DNA from: Amia ocellicauda
Lineage: Eukaryota > Chordata > Actinopteri > Amiiformes > Amiidae
Direction: 5' to 3'
Assembly (NCBI RefSeq): GCF_036373705.1
Contig: NC_089850.1
Location: 44,752,048 to 44,816,047 of the forward strand
DNA: 64,000 bases
This document shows, piece by piece, positions 12,602-49,070 of the stretch. Under the pieces are notes generated by a model, which worked only from the letters and a program-made list of their open reading frames with translations, did not search any database and had not been told where the DNA came from. Positions within the stretch are counted from its first letter, which is position 1, and every line of letters begins with the position of its first letter. A program made the translations under genes and the position numbers.

Positions 12602-13817
12602 TCACCTAAAGGATTATTAGGAACACCTGTTAAATTTCTCATTAATGCAATTATCTAACCAACCAATCACATGGCAGTTGCTTCAATGCATTTAGGGGTG
12701 TGGTCCTGGTCAAGACAATCTCCTGAACTCCAAACTGAATGTCTGAATGGGAAAGGAAGGTGATTTAAGCAATTTTGAGCGTGGCATGGTTGTTGGTGCC
12801 AGACGGGCCGGTCTGAGTATTTCACAATCTGCTCAGTTACTGGGATTTTCACGCACAACCATTTCTAGGCTTTACAAAGAATGGTGTGAAAAGGGAAAAA
12901 CATCCAGTATGCGGCAGTCCTGTGGGGGCGAAAATGCCTTGTTGATGCTAGAGGTCAGAGGAGAATGGGCCGACTGATTCAAGCTGATAGAAGAGCAACT
13001 TTGACTGAAATAACCACTCGTTACAACTGAGGTATGCAGCAAAGCATTTGTGAAGCCACAACACGTACAACCTTGAGGCGGATGGGCTACAACAGCAGAA
13101 GACCCCACCGGGTACCACTCATCTCCACTACAAATAGGAAAAAGAGGCTACAATTTGCACAAGCTCACCAAAATTGGACAGTTGAAGACTGGAAAAATGT
13201 TGCCTGGTCTGATGAGTCTCGATTTCTGTTGAGACATTCAGATGGTAGAGTCAGAATTTGGCGTAAACAGAATGAGAACATGGATCCATCATGCCTTGTT
13301 ACCACTGTGCAGGCTGGTGGTGGTGGTGTAATGGTGTGGGGGATGTTTTCTTGGCACACTTTAGGCCCCTTAGTGCCAATTGGGCATCGTTTAAATGCCA
13401 CTGCCTACCTGAGCATTGTTTCTGACCATGTCCATCCCTTTATGACCACCATGTACCCATCCTCTGATGGCTACTTCCAGCAGGATAATGCACCATGTCA
13501 CAAAGGTCGAATCATTTCAAATTGGTTTCTTGAACATGACAATGAGTTCACTGTACTAAACTGGCCCCCACAGTCACCAGATCTCAACCCAATAGAGCAT
13601 CTTTGGGATGTGGTGGAATGGGAGCTTCGTGCCCTGGATGTGCATCCCACAAATCTCCATCAACTGCAAGATGCTATCCTATCAATATGGGCCAACATTT
13701 CTAAAGAATGCTTTCAGCACCTTGTTGAATCAATGCCACGTAGAATTAAGGCAGTTCTGAAGGCGAAAGGGGGTCAAACACAGTATTAGTATGGTATTCC
13801 TAATAATCCTTTAGGTG

Positions 13818-13855
<38 letters not shown>

Positions 13856-15181
13856 ATTATATATATATATGATGCATCCATCCAATGCATGTGTGATTGT
13901 TATGTCAGAATAGACAGTTTTGTTTTGTGGATTAACATTAATTCCATAGCTTCAATATAATCGTTTTCTATGATTTGCAGGGGCTGCAAAACTCGAGAGG
14001 ATTCACTAAATCAGTTGAAAACCTGTTTGTGTCGCTCACAACGCATATGAAGAGTAAGTTATTTTTTCTTTGTGTCTGCAGTGTTCTGTTCCATTTATAT
14101 ATACATGAAGGGAATGCAAATTTGTACTGGAAGAAAAAAAGACCGTAAAATCATAGGGGCACCTGAGTAGCACAAGCAACAGATGAAGCAACACAAATAT
14201 TGACTTGTCTAGTCATGAGCTGTAATTATATACAGAAATCTCATTAACATATTTTGCAAAAGCACATTAGAATAATTTAACCTTCTGGACATTTGAATGC
14301 GATTTGGTTCTGAATTCCAAAGAGTGGATAGCATTAAGAATGAATGTACAAGAGTACAAGAGAGAGATTGTTGCTCAGTCCCTTCTGTGTGGGTGGCGGT
14401 ATTCATGTTTGAATATCATAATGACCCTAAAGTATTCCACTCATTCTCTTTCCAGAAATGTCCAAGTCTCAGAATGATGTAACTGTGGACCAGTCCCTCC
14501 TGACTGCTGATTATGGGGAGAGCACAAGGAAAGAGCGCAGAAGCCTGTCAGACCCCGCTATCAACACATCGGCAACCGTAAGTGTCAATGGGAGCATGAG
14601 AGCATCAGCCACTGGAGCTACAAATCAGCCATTCTTCATTATATATTCCTCATCACTCCACAGTTCATATATATTTCAATGTAAATGTGTACATGAAGTC
14701 TTTGTGAAGGTCTGTCACCAGATTCTCCTGAAAATATCAACTTTTAACCTTTCAGAAGACTCTTCAGATTTTCTCAAACAAAATCTATAATTTTTCCAGC
14801 AATGCTATAGAAAGAATACAGGAAATAACTGGTGAAAGTAAATGTTACAAAGGAACTCTTCATGTTCTGGTGTGAATTCAGAATATTTCGGTTTCGTTCT
14901 TTGGTTTATGTTTATTCCTATTAGTCTGCCTCAGGCTGAGAACAGGCTGAGTCTTGTTGTCTCGCAAGATCTTCAATATTTTAATGATTCCATTCTAATC
15001 AACACTAATGCCTACACACACCAAACTTTCTACACTGATTCACCGCAATACCACAATACCTACCCACAATACCATTCCTTGTGCTTTTTGTAAAGATATT
15101 TAAAATTAAGATCATCCGAAGGACAACAGCCCCAAACCACACTGCCTATCCAGTTTTGAGTGTCTGCCGCAGTCACAAGTT

Positions 15182-15222
<41 letters not shown>

Positions 15223-17178
15223 ACTTGCACTACAATACTACATACTACAATAAAATGTATCCATTAACATATCATGCAAAAATCACTGTCACGTGCAGAC
15301 ACGGTATCTTCAGATACTTTCAATTCTAGTTAGTATTCTTATTCTTCTTGGGTCAGAATTTCAAAGTGTCCGTATTATCAGTGTGAAATGTGGTTTGTCT
15401 GAACAGCTGACAAAGGCCCCCAGTCTTCCCATTCTGTACAAGAAGGTTGAATATGAGGCAGATGACAACTGTGACTCTATGGATGAATACAGATCCACCA
15501 ACACGCTGTATTCAGGAGCAGAGAAGAGGGTTAGTCCGTGCAGTGTTCATGACTAATATTGTAAAAATCAAACGATGCTAAATAATATATTGGATATGGG
15601 AAACTTGCACAGGACGAGACATGATGACGTTGCTGGACTCCTGCCTTCTCTGACTGAGTTACTCCTTTTCCCGGCTCTCGTTCAGGACAGCATATACAGC
15701 ATCAGCAGCACATGCACTGACCCTGGCAACTACGACAATGCCAGCGTGACGGGGGAAATGGAGCTGCGAATCGTGTACGACTTCAAGAGCACCTGTTTAC
15801 AAATCTCCATTAAAACCTGTAAAAACCTGGCATACGGCGACGCAAAGAGGAAAAAGTGTAACCCGTAAGTTATCTGCAAGTACCGTGTGTCCACAGCATG
15901 TGTTCAACACGTACATGTGATATATACAGTATGGCATGCTCCTTACTAACCAGGGTGGAGGATTGAATGTCTACCTTAAAATGAGATTAATACAAATACG
16001 TTTGCAATAATACTGTACCAATATGATGAATCCTTAAAATAAATCGTAAATATAACTCCCAAAGCAAAAGAAAATATTGTCTGATCATGTTCTCCTATTT
16101 AACTTCCCCAGCCCTGTCCCCATTCTAGGCATTTAAAAAGGTCTCTTCCTCACTTACAGATACATCAAGGTCTATTTGCTTCCAGACAAGCCTCACAGCA
16201 AACAGAAGACCGCAATAAAGAAGAATACAGTGGACCCGGTGTTTAATGAGACCTTATGGGTAAAGTAGGATATTGGAATAGGAAATTCAATAATGCAGAT
16301 TGCTTCATTAATGGATTGCATCAGTGAGTGACCTTGAGTTTTAAGTGCACAACACAGATTAGCAGGTCCAAGATGAACAGTCATAGAGGGTGTCTGAGCA
16401 CCAGTTGAGTTAAGTGTACTTTAACAGCTTTGACCAGTTTGAATGAATGCACTAATTTCCATTTCCCATCTGATACCAGTTATTTTAAACCTCAACAGTA
16501 CAACATTGACCGCTCCCAGCTGGAGACCAGGACTCTGCACGCGTCGGTCTGGCACGCAGGAACACTGAAGCGCAAAGTGTTTCTGGGAGAAGTTCTCATC
16601 CCCCTGGGTGTCTGGAGATTTGATGACAGCTCCACACAGTCCTACCAGTGGTACACGCTCGGCTCCAAGGTAACAATAAACATGGCTTCATTTTACTTCT
16701 GGATATGTTGTTACAAACATTTGGTTGGAATCTTTCAATTAAAAAAATACAAGCTGTACTGAAAATAGGATATGAAAAAGCAGTGTTAGATATGCTCAGG
16801 ATTTGTTCATTATTCAGTTTCCAGCATCATGGTGAAGGCCTTATCTTTTTAGCAGCCCGACAGGTATGATGAATGTATCCAGGCACAGTACAATGGGGAG
16901 CTCCTGATAAAGGCCAAGTTCACTCTGACATCACAAGAGTCCATTGTTCACACCAAGAAGGATGGTATGTTTAACAATATTTAAAACCTTCAATATGAGG
17001 GAATTCGTTAAAGCAGGCAGTTTATATTTTTGAATGATGGGATTTGATTTCAAACAAACAGCAGTTTCATATGAAAGGAGTTTGCGAACAGAACAGTTCT
17101 TGACATCTTGCTTAGACCCCAAATATAATTTATAACTTAAGTGTTTTAACATCTTAACAAACTGTTATGTTTTTATAT

Positions 17179-17219
<41 letters not shown>

Positions 17220-18491
17220 CATAGTGTATAGATGGATAACCTGAAGAGGATGAAGTAGTTTTGGTTGTTGATCTGCTAGATACCTATCTATTGTTTTAGT
17301 TGATCTGCTGCTGTTAGGTCAAGATTCAGAATTTGTTTTGTTTTGTTTTGCTTCAATAGGAAAACCATAATTAATACAATTCTGCTTAATTTCATAATTA
17401 ATTTAAATTCAGATTAAGATAATGTACCAGATTTAGACATTTCTTAATACGCAAAACAAAACCAAAGTGTGTGTTTCCTTCCCCACAGAAACCCTGATGG
17501 AGATGACTGGTTTTGGTCAGCTGACTATTCTTATCATTGAAGCCAAAAACCTGCCGTCTCTGAGGCCTGATGGGACAGTGAACGCATTCATCAAGGCGTA
17601 AGAACACGGTCCAGTCACCTTGTGTTTCTAGTTGACGTTTAGGGTCTTGTCATTGATCGCACGTTTGCATCTTATGATATAATCAACCTTGGTAAACTGA
17701 GCGTATTTTTATGGCCGTTTAAGAAAAGCATGTCCCACTTCACTGATCATGTGCAGGTGCCTCACCTTGCCCGGAGAGAGGGAGCTCAAACAGAAGACCC
17801 CTGTCCTGAAGAGGACGTCCTACCCCCAGTGGAATCATCAGATCATGTTTGGCGGGGTCTCCCAGGCCGAGGTGCTGGACGCCTGTCTGGTCCTCTCAGT
17901 CTGGGACCAGGCCCCGTTTGGCCGTTCTGACCGTTTCCTTGGAGGAGCCCAGTTAGACCGAGGTAAGTCTAAGTAAATGCATTTCCCTTTTGAGAAATAT
18001 ACAACACAAGAACAGGGAAGAAAAAATTAAATTAAAATCCAGGTGAGTACAACAGAACCTAGTCTTAAGTTGCCCTGCTGAAGAACTGTTGTCCCGAAGA
18101 GGTTTCAGGATGACATGTTTCTTTGTATTTGTGCTTGACGTGATCCTACCGTATAACCCACAGGGTCTCAAACTTCATTAACCACCTGTCTAAAGTGTTT
18201 CACATTTACATAATGGGGTTATACTCCAGCAGTATCGTTTGCTTTTGTTAACGATTAGTGTGAAGTGGCTGTTAAAAGTGCATTTCAACACTGCAGCTCC
18301 CGGTTCTGTGTGCTCAGCCTCGACAGGATGTGGTGCAGAGTTACTGATGTATGATTTTCTTGTTTTGAACAGCTACAGCACAGATGTCATGCTCTGCAGA
18401 GCTGCCTTGGCAACAGTTACTGAGAAGGCCCAACACATGGCAAAACTTCCACTTGATCATTCATCCTAATATAAACATGATGAAAACTTAA
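9640..18491 (+). CDS. SYTL3: Synaptotagmin-like protein 3 (Slp3), complete coding region in 15 exons
   Basis: Rab27 effector that tethers secretory vesicles to the plasma membrane. Exons: 9640-9737, 10157-10372, 10556-10623, 11270-11321, 12414-12480, 13981-14053, 14456-14577, 15407-15529, 15686-15864, 16160-16259, 16499-16669, 16856-16964, 17489-17597, 17757-17962, 18373-18491. Phases agree at every GT-AG junction and sum to 1812 nt (603 aa plus stop), close to the roughly 610 aa of human SYTL3. The N-terminal Rab-binding domain (about 1-115) has a helix ([13 protein letters not shown]) and four zinc-binding CxxC pairs at C59/62, 76/79, 84/87 and 98/101. C2A covers about 296-420 and C2B about 467-600. 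The start at 9640 has a good context (G at -3, G at +4) and aligns with the Slp family start. An in-frame ATG at 9604 would add 12 residues; the in-frame stop is at 9559. SYTL4 and SYTL5 are less likely because of linker length, the [10 protein letters not shown] motif and the EZR/RSPH3 neighbours. Confidence 0.93.
10157..10372 (+). CDS. SYTL3: SYTL3 coding exon 2 (FYVE-like zinc finger)
   Basis: The acceptor is ttctttttctcaaag and the donor gtgaga. The exon carries all eight zinc-binding cysteines (CARC, CKGC, CSRC, CTVC). Confidence 0.93.
10556..10623 (+). CDS. SYTL3: SYTL3 coding exon 3 (end of Rab-binding domain)
   Basis: Encodes [18 protein letters not shown], the conserved GEWF segment. 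Phases are 2 in and 1 out. The donor is gtttga, a weaker but acceptable site. Confidence 0.88.
11270..11321 (+). CDS. SYTL3: SYTL3 coding exon 4
   Basis: A 52-nt exon between ctcttgcag and gtaaat, encoding [14 protein letters not shown]. It matches the ETVG...LL...Q segment of Slp3 after the zinc finger. Confidence 0.85.
12414..12480 (+). CDS. SYTL3: SYTL3 coding exon 5
   Basis: A 67-nt exon between tgtgtttttcag and gtaaga. It encodes the VPPTPT linker and ends in phase 0 just upstream of the intron that carries the DD36E transposon. Confidence 0.85.
12499..12592. repeat. TG/TA microsatellite beside the transposon
   Basis: An alternating tgtgtg and tatata tract immediately left of the transposon end, with TA again on the right side. 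The transposon probably landed in it. Confidence 0.9.
12593..13829 (+). mobile_element. Tc1/mariner DNA transposon, DD36E type, in SYTL3 intron 5
   Basis: The ends are near-identical inverted repeats: ctcacctaaaggattattag starts at 12601 and its complement ends at 13819. Outside them are CA/TG units and TA dinucleotides (12591-12592, 13830-13831) matching the family's TA target site. The exact edge is blurred because the element sits in a TA/CA microsatellite. It is about 1.24 kb, normal for Tc1-like elements. The gene inside has 36 residues between the second Asp and the Glu of the catalytic triad, the spacing of the DD36E (Incomer) group known from fishes and other animals. Confidence 0.93.
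12747..13789 (+). pseudogene. DD36E transposase, broken by one frameshift and one stop
   Basis: It starts at ATG 12747 with a helix-turn-helix paired-like region ([20 protein letters not shown]). The frame is lost at about 12928-12935, where ctgtgggggcg seems to have gained bases. After that a TGA at 13028-13030 stands where relatives have CGA, a typical CpG decay. From 13034 the frame is open to TAG 13787-13789 and holds the catalytic motifs [13 protein letters not shown] and [12 protein letters not shown]. Only two lesions in a roughly 340-codon gene suggest a fairly young copy. It probably cannot move itself but could be moved in trans, since both ends are intact. Confidence 0.9.
13820..13869. 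repeat. GT/TA microsatellite at the right transposon end
   Basis: (GT)n followed by (TA)n, interrupted once by attata. It is the right half of the tract split by the transposon. Confidence 0.9.
13981..14053 (+). CDS. SYTL3: SYTL3 coding exon 6
   Basis: Acceptor tatgatttgcag, donor gtaagt. It encodes [18 protein letters not shown], the best-conserved part of the Slp3 linker and strong support for SYTL3 identity. Confidence 0.9.
14456..14577 (+). CDS. SYTL3: SYTL3 coding exon 7
   Basis: Acceptor ctctttccag, donor gtaagt. It encodes the MSKSQND motif and a Ser/Arg-rich linker ([11 protein letters not shown]) likely to be phosphorylated. It ends in phase 0. Confidence 0.9.
15188..15220. repeat. 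33-base A homopolymer
   Basis: It sits in SYTL3 intron 7. It could be the tail of an old retroposed copy, but the 100 bases before it match nothing I recognise. Confidence 0.9.
15407..15529 (+). CDS. SYTL3: SYTL3 coding exon 8 (linker)
   Basis: A 41-codon, phase 0/0 exon. The acceptor ggtttgtctgaacag is mediocre, and the start was chosen because it is the site that keeps phase. It encodes an acidic linker ([13 protein letters not shown]). A phase 0/0 exon could be skipped without a frameshift. Confidence 0.72.
15686..15864 (+). CDS. SYTL3: SYTL3 coding exon 9 (start of C2A)
   Basis: Acceptor ctcgttcag, donor gtaagt. It encodes [20 protein letters not shown] and the first beta strands of C2A ([12 protein letters not shown]). 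Confidence 0.93.
16160..16259 (+). CDS. SYTL3: SYTL3 coding exon 10 (C2A)
   Basis: Encodes [10 protein letters not shown] and DPVFNETL, the typical C2 strand and loop pattern. The donor is tgg|gtaaag. The last codon is Trp, where relatives usually have Lys or Arg. Confidence 0.9.
16499..16669 (+). CDS. SYTL3: SYTL3 coding exon 11 (end of C2A)
   Basis: A 57-codon exon with [13 protein letters not shown] and [13 protein letters not shown]. An AG lies 19 nt before the chosen acceptor (16478-16479), but using it would shift the frame into a stop. Confidence 0.9.
16856..16964 (+). CDS. SYTL3: SYTL3 coding exon 12 (C2A-C2B linker)
   Basis: Encodes [14 protein letters not shown] and the linker to C2B. 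The acceptor is a tandem tttttagcag, so use of the first AG would start the exon at 16853 and add one Gln. It ends in phase 1. Confidence 0.88.
17177..17216. repeat. (AT)n microsatellite
   Basis: Pure AT tract in SYTL3 intron 12. Confidence 0.95.
17489..17597 (+). CDS. SYTL3: SYTL3 coding exon 13 (start of C2B)
   Basis: Acceptor ttccttccccacag, donor gtaaga. It encodes [20 protein letters not shown], the first C2B strands. Confidence 0.93.
17757..17962 (+). CDS. SYTL3: SYTL3 coding exon 14 (C2B)
   Basis: Encodes [31 protein letters not shown] and [17 protein letters not shown], the core of C2B. The donor is gtaagt. Confidence 0.94.
18373..18491 (+). CDS. SYTL3: SYTL3 last coding exon
   Basis: Acceptor cttgttttgaacag; the frame enters in phase 1 and stops at TAA 18489-18491. 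It encodes [19 protein letters not shown], which fits the Slp3 C-terminal pattern of W-Q-x-L-L...P-N-x-W. The tail continues about 11 residues past the usual end. Confidence 0.85.
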
Positions 18492-21206
18492 ATAGCACTT
18501 TTAAAACCACTTCTTCATCCTGTATCACACACTGATGGATGGCAAAATGTGTCACTGATTATAGGTTTCTCGGCCACAAAAATATCACACACACATACAT
18601 TAATTTGTTCAGATCCATCTCTTAGTGCCATTGCAGTCAAAAGTTTTATGGATGTAATTATTTTGACTACCATTGTACATAAGGCCAACAATTGAACTCT
18701 ATTTTTGCTACAAACTAAAAACAAAATGTACTTTACAGTGGTCTTTGCCTGATCTTTGTTAAAGAAAAAAAGTGAAGTATATCATGTGCCAAATCCAAAA
18801 TTATAGACCAGAGCCTTAAATGGGACCATTAATGGGGGGTGAAGGAGGATCAATCATTAGCCATCTAATTTTCATCTACTTAAGCTCTCAAAACTGCACA
18901 ATTTACTTTTTTTTTAAATGTATATACATTGTAAAGTTTGTTAGAACATTATTTGATCAAATTAGACACTATTGTTTGTTTGTGTTTTCCTTTTCATGAA
19001 CAATGCCAACGTGCACAATGCTTTTCACCAGGCTGCAGTAACAGTGTATTTGAAGCACACTCTTATCTGTGCGTGTTGAAAAGTATGTTGTTATTTCCGG
19101 GCACCTGTTATCATTGCATCTTGAGAAATTGTGCATCTTGCACAACCTGTTTGCATGCTGCTCTTCTTATGGACTGCTTTCAAATTAAAATAGTTCATGA
19201 CTGCAGTAATGTAAATAATGTAATGCTTTTCTGAAAACGGGGGGGAATGAAGTTACCAAAAGAGCAGAAAAGGTCAGCTTGTGTGCCTAGAGGTTGTTTA
19301 AGAGGTATGTCTAGGATGTGTGCTTTTGCAAACCTAAAATCAAAATTCCCCTTTATCCCTGCAGGGCATGTTTTATGATGCTATATAATGCACATGGTAT
19401 TGTTATTAATGGTAAATATTAAATTGCACTTATTTTTTAAATGTAAGCAGATGCTGTATGCAGTACTAAATTCAATCTCTAACCTATTCAAATAATCCTT
19501 TCTATAGTTTACATTTATTAACTACAATACATATTGAAGTACTGAGCAGGGAACCCAGTGTGCTTCAGGAGTTTGCAGCATTAACACTGCACTGCAAAAG
19601 TTACAGATATCTGAAGCAAATAAATACAGTATCAAAGGGATTCCCCTATTCTGTTACAGACCTGATTCTCCTTGTCTCAATGTAGTGTTATATTAATTCA
19701 CCGTGGGCCTACCAATATGAACAGAGCCTTACAAAAATATATATTGCAGATCTTTATTGCCAGTATGTCAAAGAACACCTTAGTAAAAAGTTTGTTTAAA
19801 TACAAGCCAGCAAAACAGTTGGAAAGCAATGCCGTCTTTATGCTGTTACAGTGCTAATGAGACTTTTCAGCTAAACCATTTGAGTACAGGAAGTTGGCCA
19901 AAATATGTAAAATACAGATGCATCATTCTGAAAACATATTATGGAATAAACATTTGGGGAGAAAACTCCAAAAGTGACCCATCAGGGTAATTTTAAACAT
20001 TAGTGCTCACAATGGGTGTGTAAAAGTGTGACATTATTTAACAGTCTTTTGCATTACTCAGTCGTTATATAGTGCAGTGATTACAAACATGCAAAAAAAA
20101 TTAGGTGTTTATATAAAGTGTGTGTAAATATATAATACACATACACACAAAATTAATATACATCTACAAGGCTTTACTTCTGGAGTCTGTATGTTTTTCA
20201 GAAATGCTAATACCTTAAGTTGTATAAGGAAATCCAAAAAATATCTAGAAATATGATAAATGCATATAAAGAGTTACATACAGGCTGAATGTTTTTTCTG
20301 TATTAAAAAAAGAATAATTTACAAATCTAACTGATCTAAAGAAACCATACGTAACACAAAACTTATTATTTTGGTCAACTTTATGATACAAGTTTAATAG
20401 TGGAATAGCAAAAATATACAAAGCAAAGAAATACCCTTTTATTTTCTTGGAATAACCCATATATAAATACTAACCTATTTATGATGATTATTTATCTCAA
20501 CATTAAACAATGCATGGAAGTGAGTGTTCAAATATAATAGGAAAAGAGAAAATGTGTACAGTTTTCTGCAGGTAATGATACATGTCTTACACGGTTTCCT
20601 CCTCATATTTTCTGAGTGGTCCCTGCAAAAACAGATTACCCTTTTTAACTCCAGTCATAATGAGATGCAAAGAATTATCTTAAACAGTGGGTTCATAATA
20701 CAATACATAGAAAATCATCATACATGTCACAATATCCTGCCACTCAGCAGTTATTAGATCCTATTACTTTATATGGCACACTATTTGGCTACCCTTTGTT
20801 TTCCCCACCCATCTACATAATTTCTACAGTACACAATTGAGCCATCTTTATTCCTTAATTAGTTTGAATTACCTAGATTATTAAAGACGGCTCACTTCAA
20901 AAAGATTCAGATAATTGCTAAAAAAAGAAAATGCAAAACAAGTTTTGGCACTGGAATGTTACAAAACTTAAATAGGTTGTTATGCATTTAATCAATGATA
21001 AGCCCTTACATGCCTGTCACCACCAAACTGAATTGCATTTATATTAGAAAACGGTCCTCTGTGTGCAGAATCTTGGTGATGAATAGTGGTTACAATTAAG
21101 GAAATTATAGGAGCTCCTACAGTGACCACTCAGAAAGTGTAAAGGTGGGAGATCTGCACTCGAGACTGCCCGAGCCAATGGGCCCTGTACCCTGCAAACT
21201 GTGGTA
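18492..21206. other. Space between the convergent SYTL3 and EZR stop codons, both 3' UTRs
   Basis: AT-rich, with no coding evidence. Poly(A) signals for SYTL3 (+ strand AATAAA) occur at 19619-19624 and 19945-19950. For EZR (- strand) they occur at 20847-20852 and 19753-19758. If the distal signals are used the two transcripts would overlap tail to tail. No terminator can be fixed from sequence alone. Confidence 0.5.
20847..20852 (-). terminator. Candidate EZR poly(A) signal
   Basis: AATAAA on the - strand about 355 bases after the EZR stop. A second candidate lies at 19753-19758. Confidence 0.35.
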
Positions 21207-47800
<26,594 letters not shown>

Positions 47801-48045
47801 TTTCAGTTCTGTTGAGTTTCACCCGCAGTTGTGAGAAACGGTCTTCGGGCGGAAAGGACTGATCACTTGGTCGCCTCTCAAGTCTGCCCCTTAAAAAAAG
47901 CAAGAAATGGTCTGAGAGCAGAAACAGAAACAGCTCTGAACAAACCCGTCCTTTGTGGCTCAACTGTGATACTGTGTCAGACAGGCAGGCACGCCAGTAT
48001 GCATTTATGAATCATTATTAGATATGTAGCGCCCTGGCCTCACCC

Positions 48046-48049
<4 letters not shown>

Positions 48050-48079
<30 letters not shown>
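48050..48079. repeat. (GA)n microsatellite near EZR exon 1
   Basis: About 15 AG units, roughly 170 bases upstream of the exon with the EZR start codon. Confidence 0.95.
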
Positions 48080-48085
<6 letters not shown>

Positions 48086-48749
48086 CAGAAAAGAAAAAAA
48101 AGTCGTCCGATAGTGTGTGATACAATTAGTTAAAGGTCGCATAGTCTCCACCCTGTTTGGTAAATACTTACCTCAGCACATCTAAAGCAAGGTGTGACCC
48201 TTGGACGTACAGAACTAAATGCACCACAGATCATATACTAGTCACTGATCAAGATAGGAACTATGGCTTCCGAAACCTTCCCTTTTATTCGTAGGAAATA
48301 AAACAACGACGCGATTTAAAACACGCCAAAGCAGGGAAGAAACTCCGTGTTATTTTATAGTTGGTGAAGCGCTTGTGTTTTTAGAGAGTGGCATTCTAAA
48401 ATCACACCGACGTTCTAGATTGCATCACCCATTAGATACATACAACTGAAAAGACGAGCAGGTCACACATCACCACAAGTGTGTTTGCTGCTGTCTTGTA
48501 GAGAAATAAAATCCTGCTTAAAATGGCACGTCTAACTTTTTTTTTTTTGTGTCCTCCTCCCAGTCAGATTTGTATGAAGCTGTAGCCCAAACTTACTTTG
48601 TCTCAAGTCAGAGGAGTGCAACGACGTGACTGGTATCATTATTAGTTCTTACCATTTCCAATTAGAAATACATTTGTTGCGCCTAAGCTTCTGTTATAAA
48701 CCCCAGCCCACATTAATCCCTATGACACCTGTTGAGAGATTTCCTTTGT

Positions 48750-49070
48750 AAGTCTCAGAACAAGTGCAGAACCCAGCCCTGCCGTACAGCCCGCACCGTC
48801 GCCCGGCTTGTCGGACAAAATCACTGAACTTACTGTAAAATACTTCACGGTGGCTCTCGCCCCAGCAGGAGTGATTTCAGCAGAGTGAGAAATAGCAGCC
48901 GCCGCGGGCACCCCCTCCCTCAGATGAAGTCAGTGGCACTGCAATATGGCTGACCCGTCTCCCTGTCCTACAGCTCGCTTGCTAGTCCTCTCCCAGGTTC
49001 CTGGGCAGCGACCCCAACAGCGCCTCCTACCGGCCGCCAGCAAGGCCTACCTCCGCGGAGGGGGGATGAG
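48750..49070 (-). promoter_or_regulatory. Putative EZR promoter and non-coding first exon
   Basis: A GC- and CpG-rich block in AT-rich surroundings, 1 kb upstream of the start-codon exon. On the - strand a strong donor gtaagt (48831-48836) could end a non-coding first exon, which fits the usual EZR layout of an untranslated exon 1. No TATA box was seen. The start site is not determined. Confidence 0.55.
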
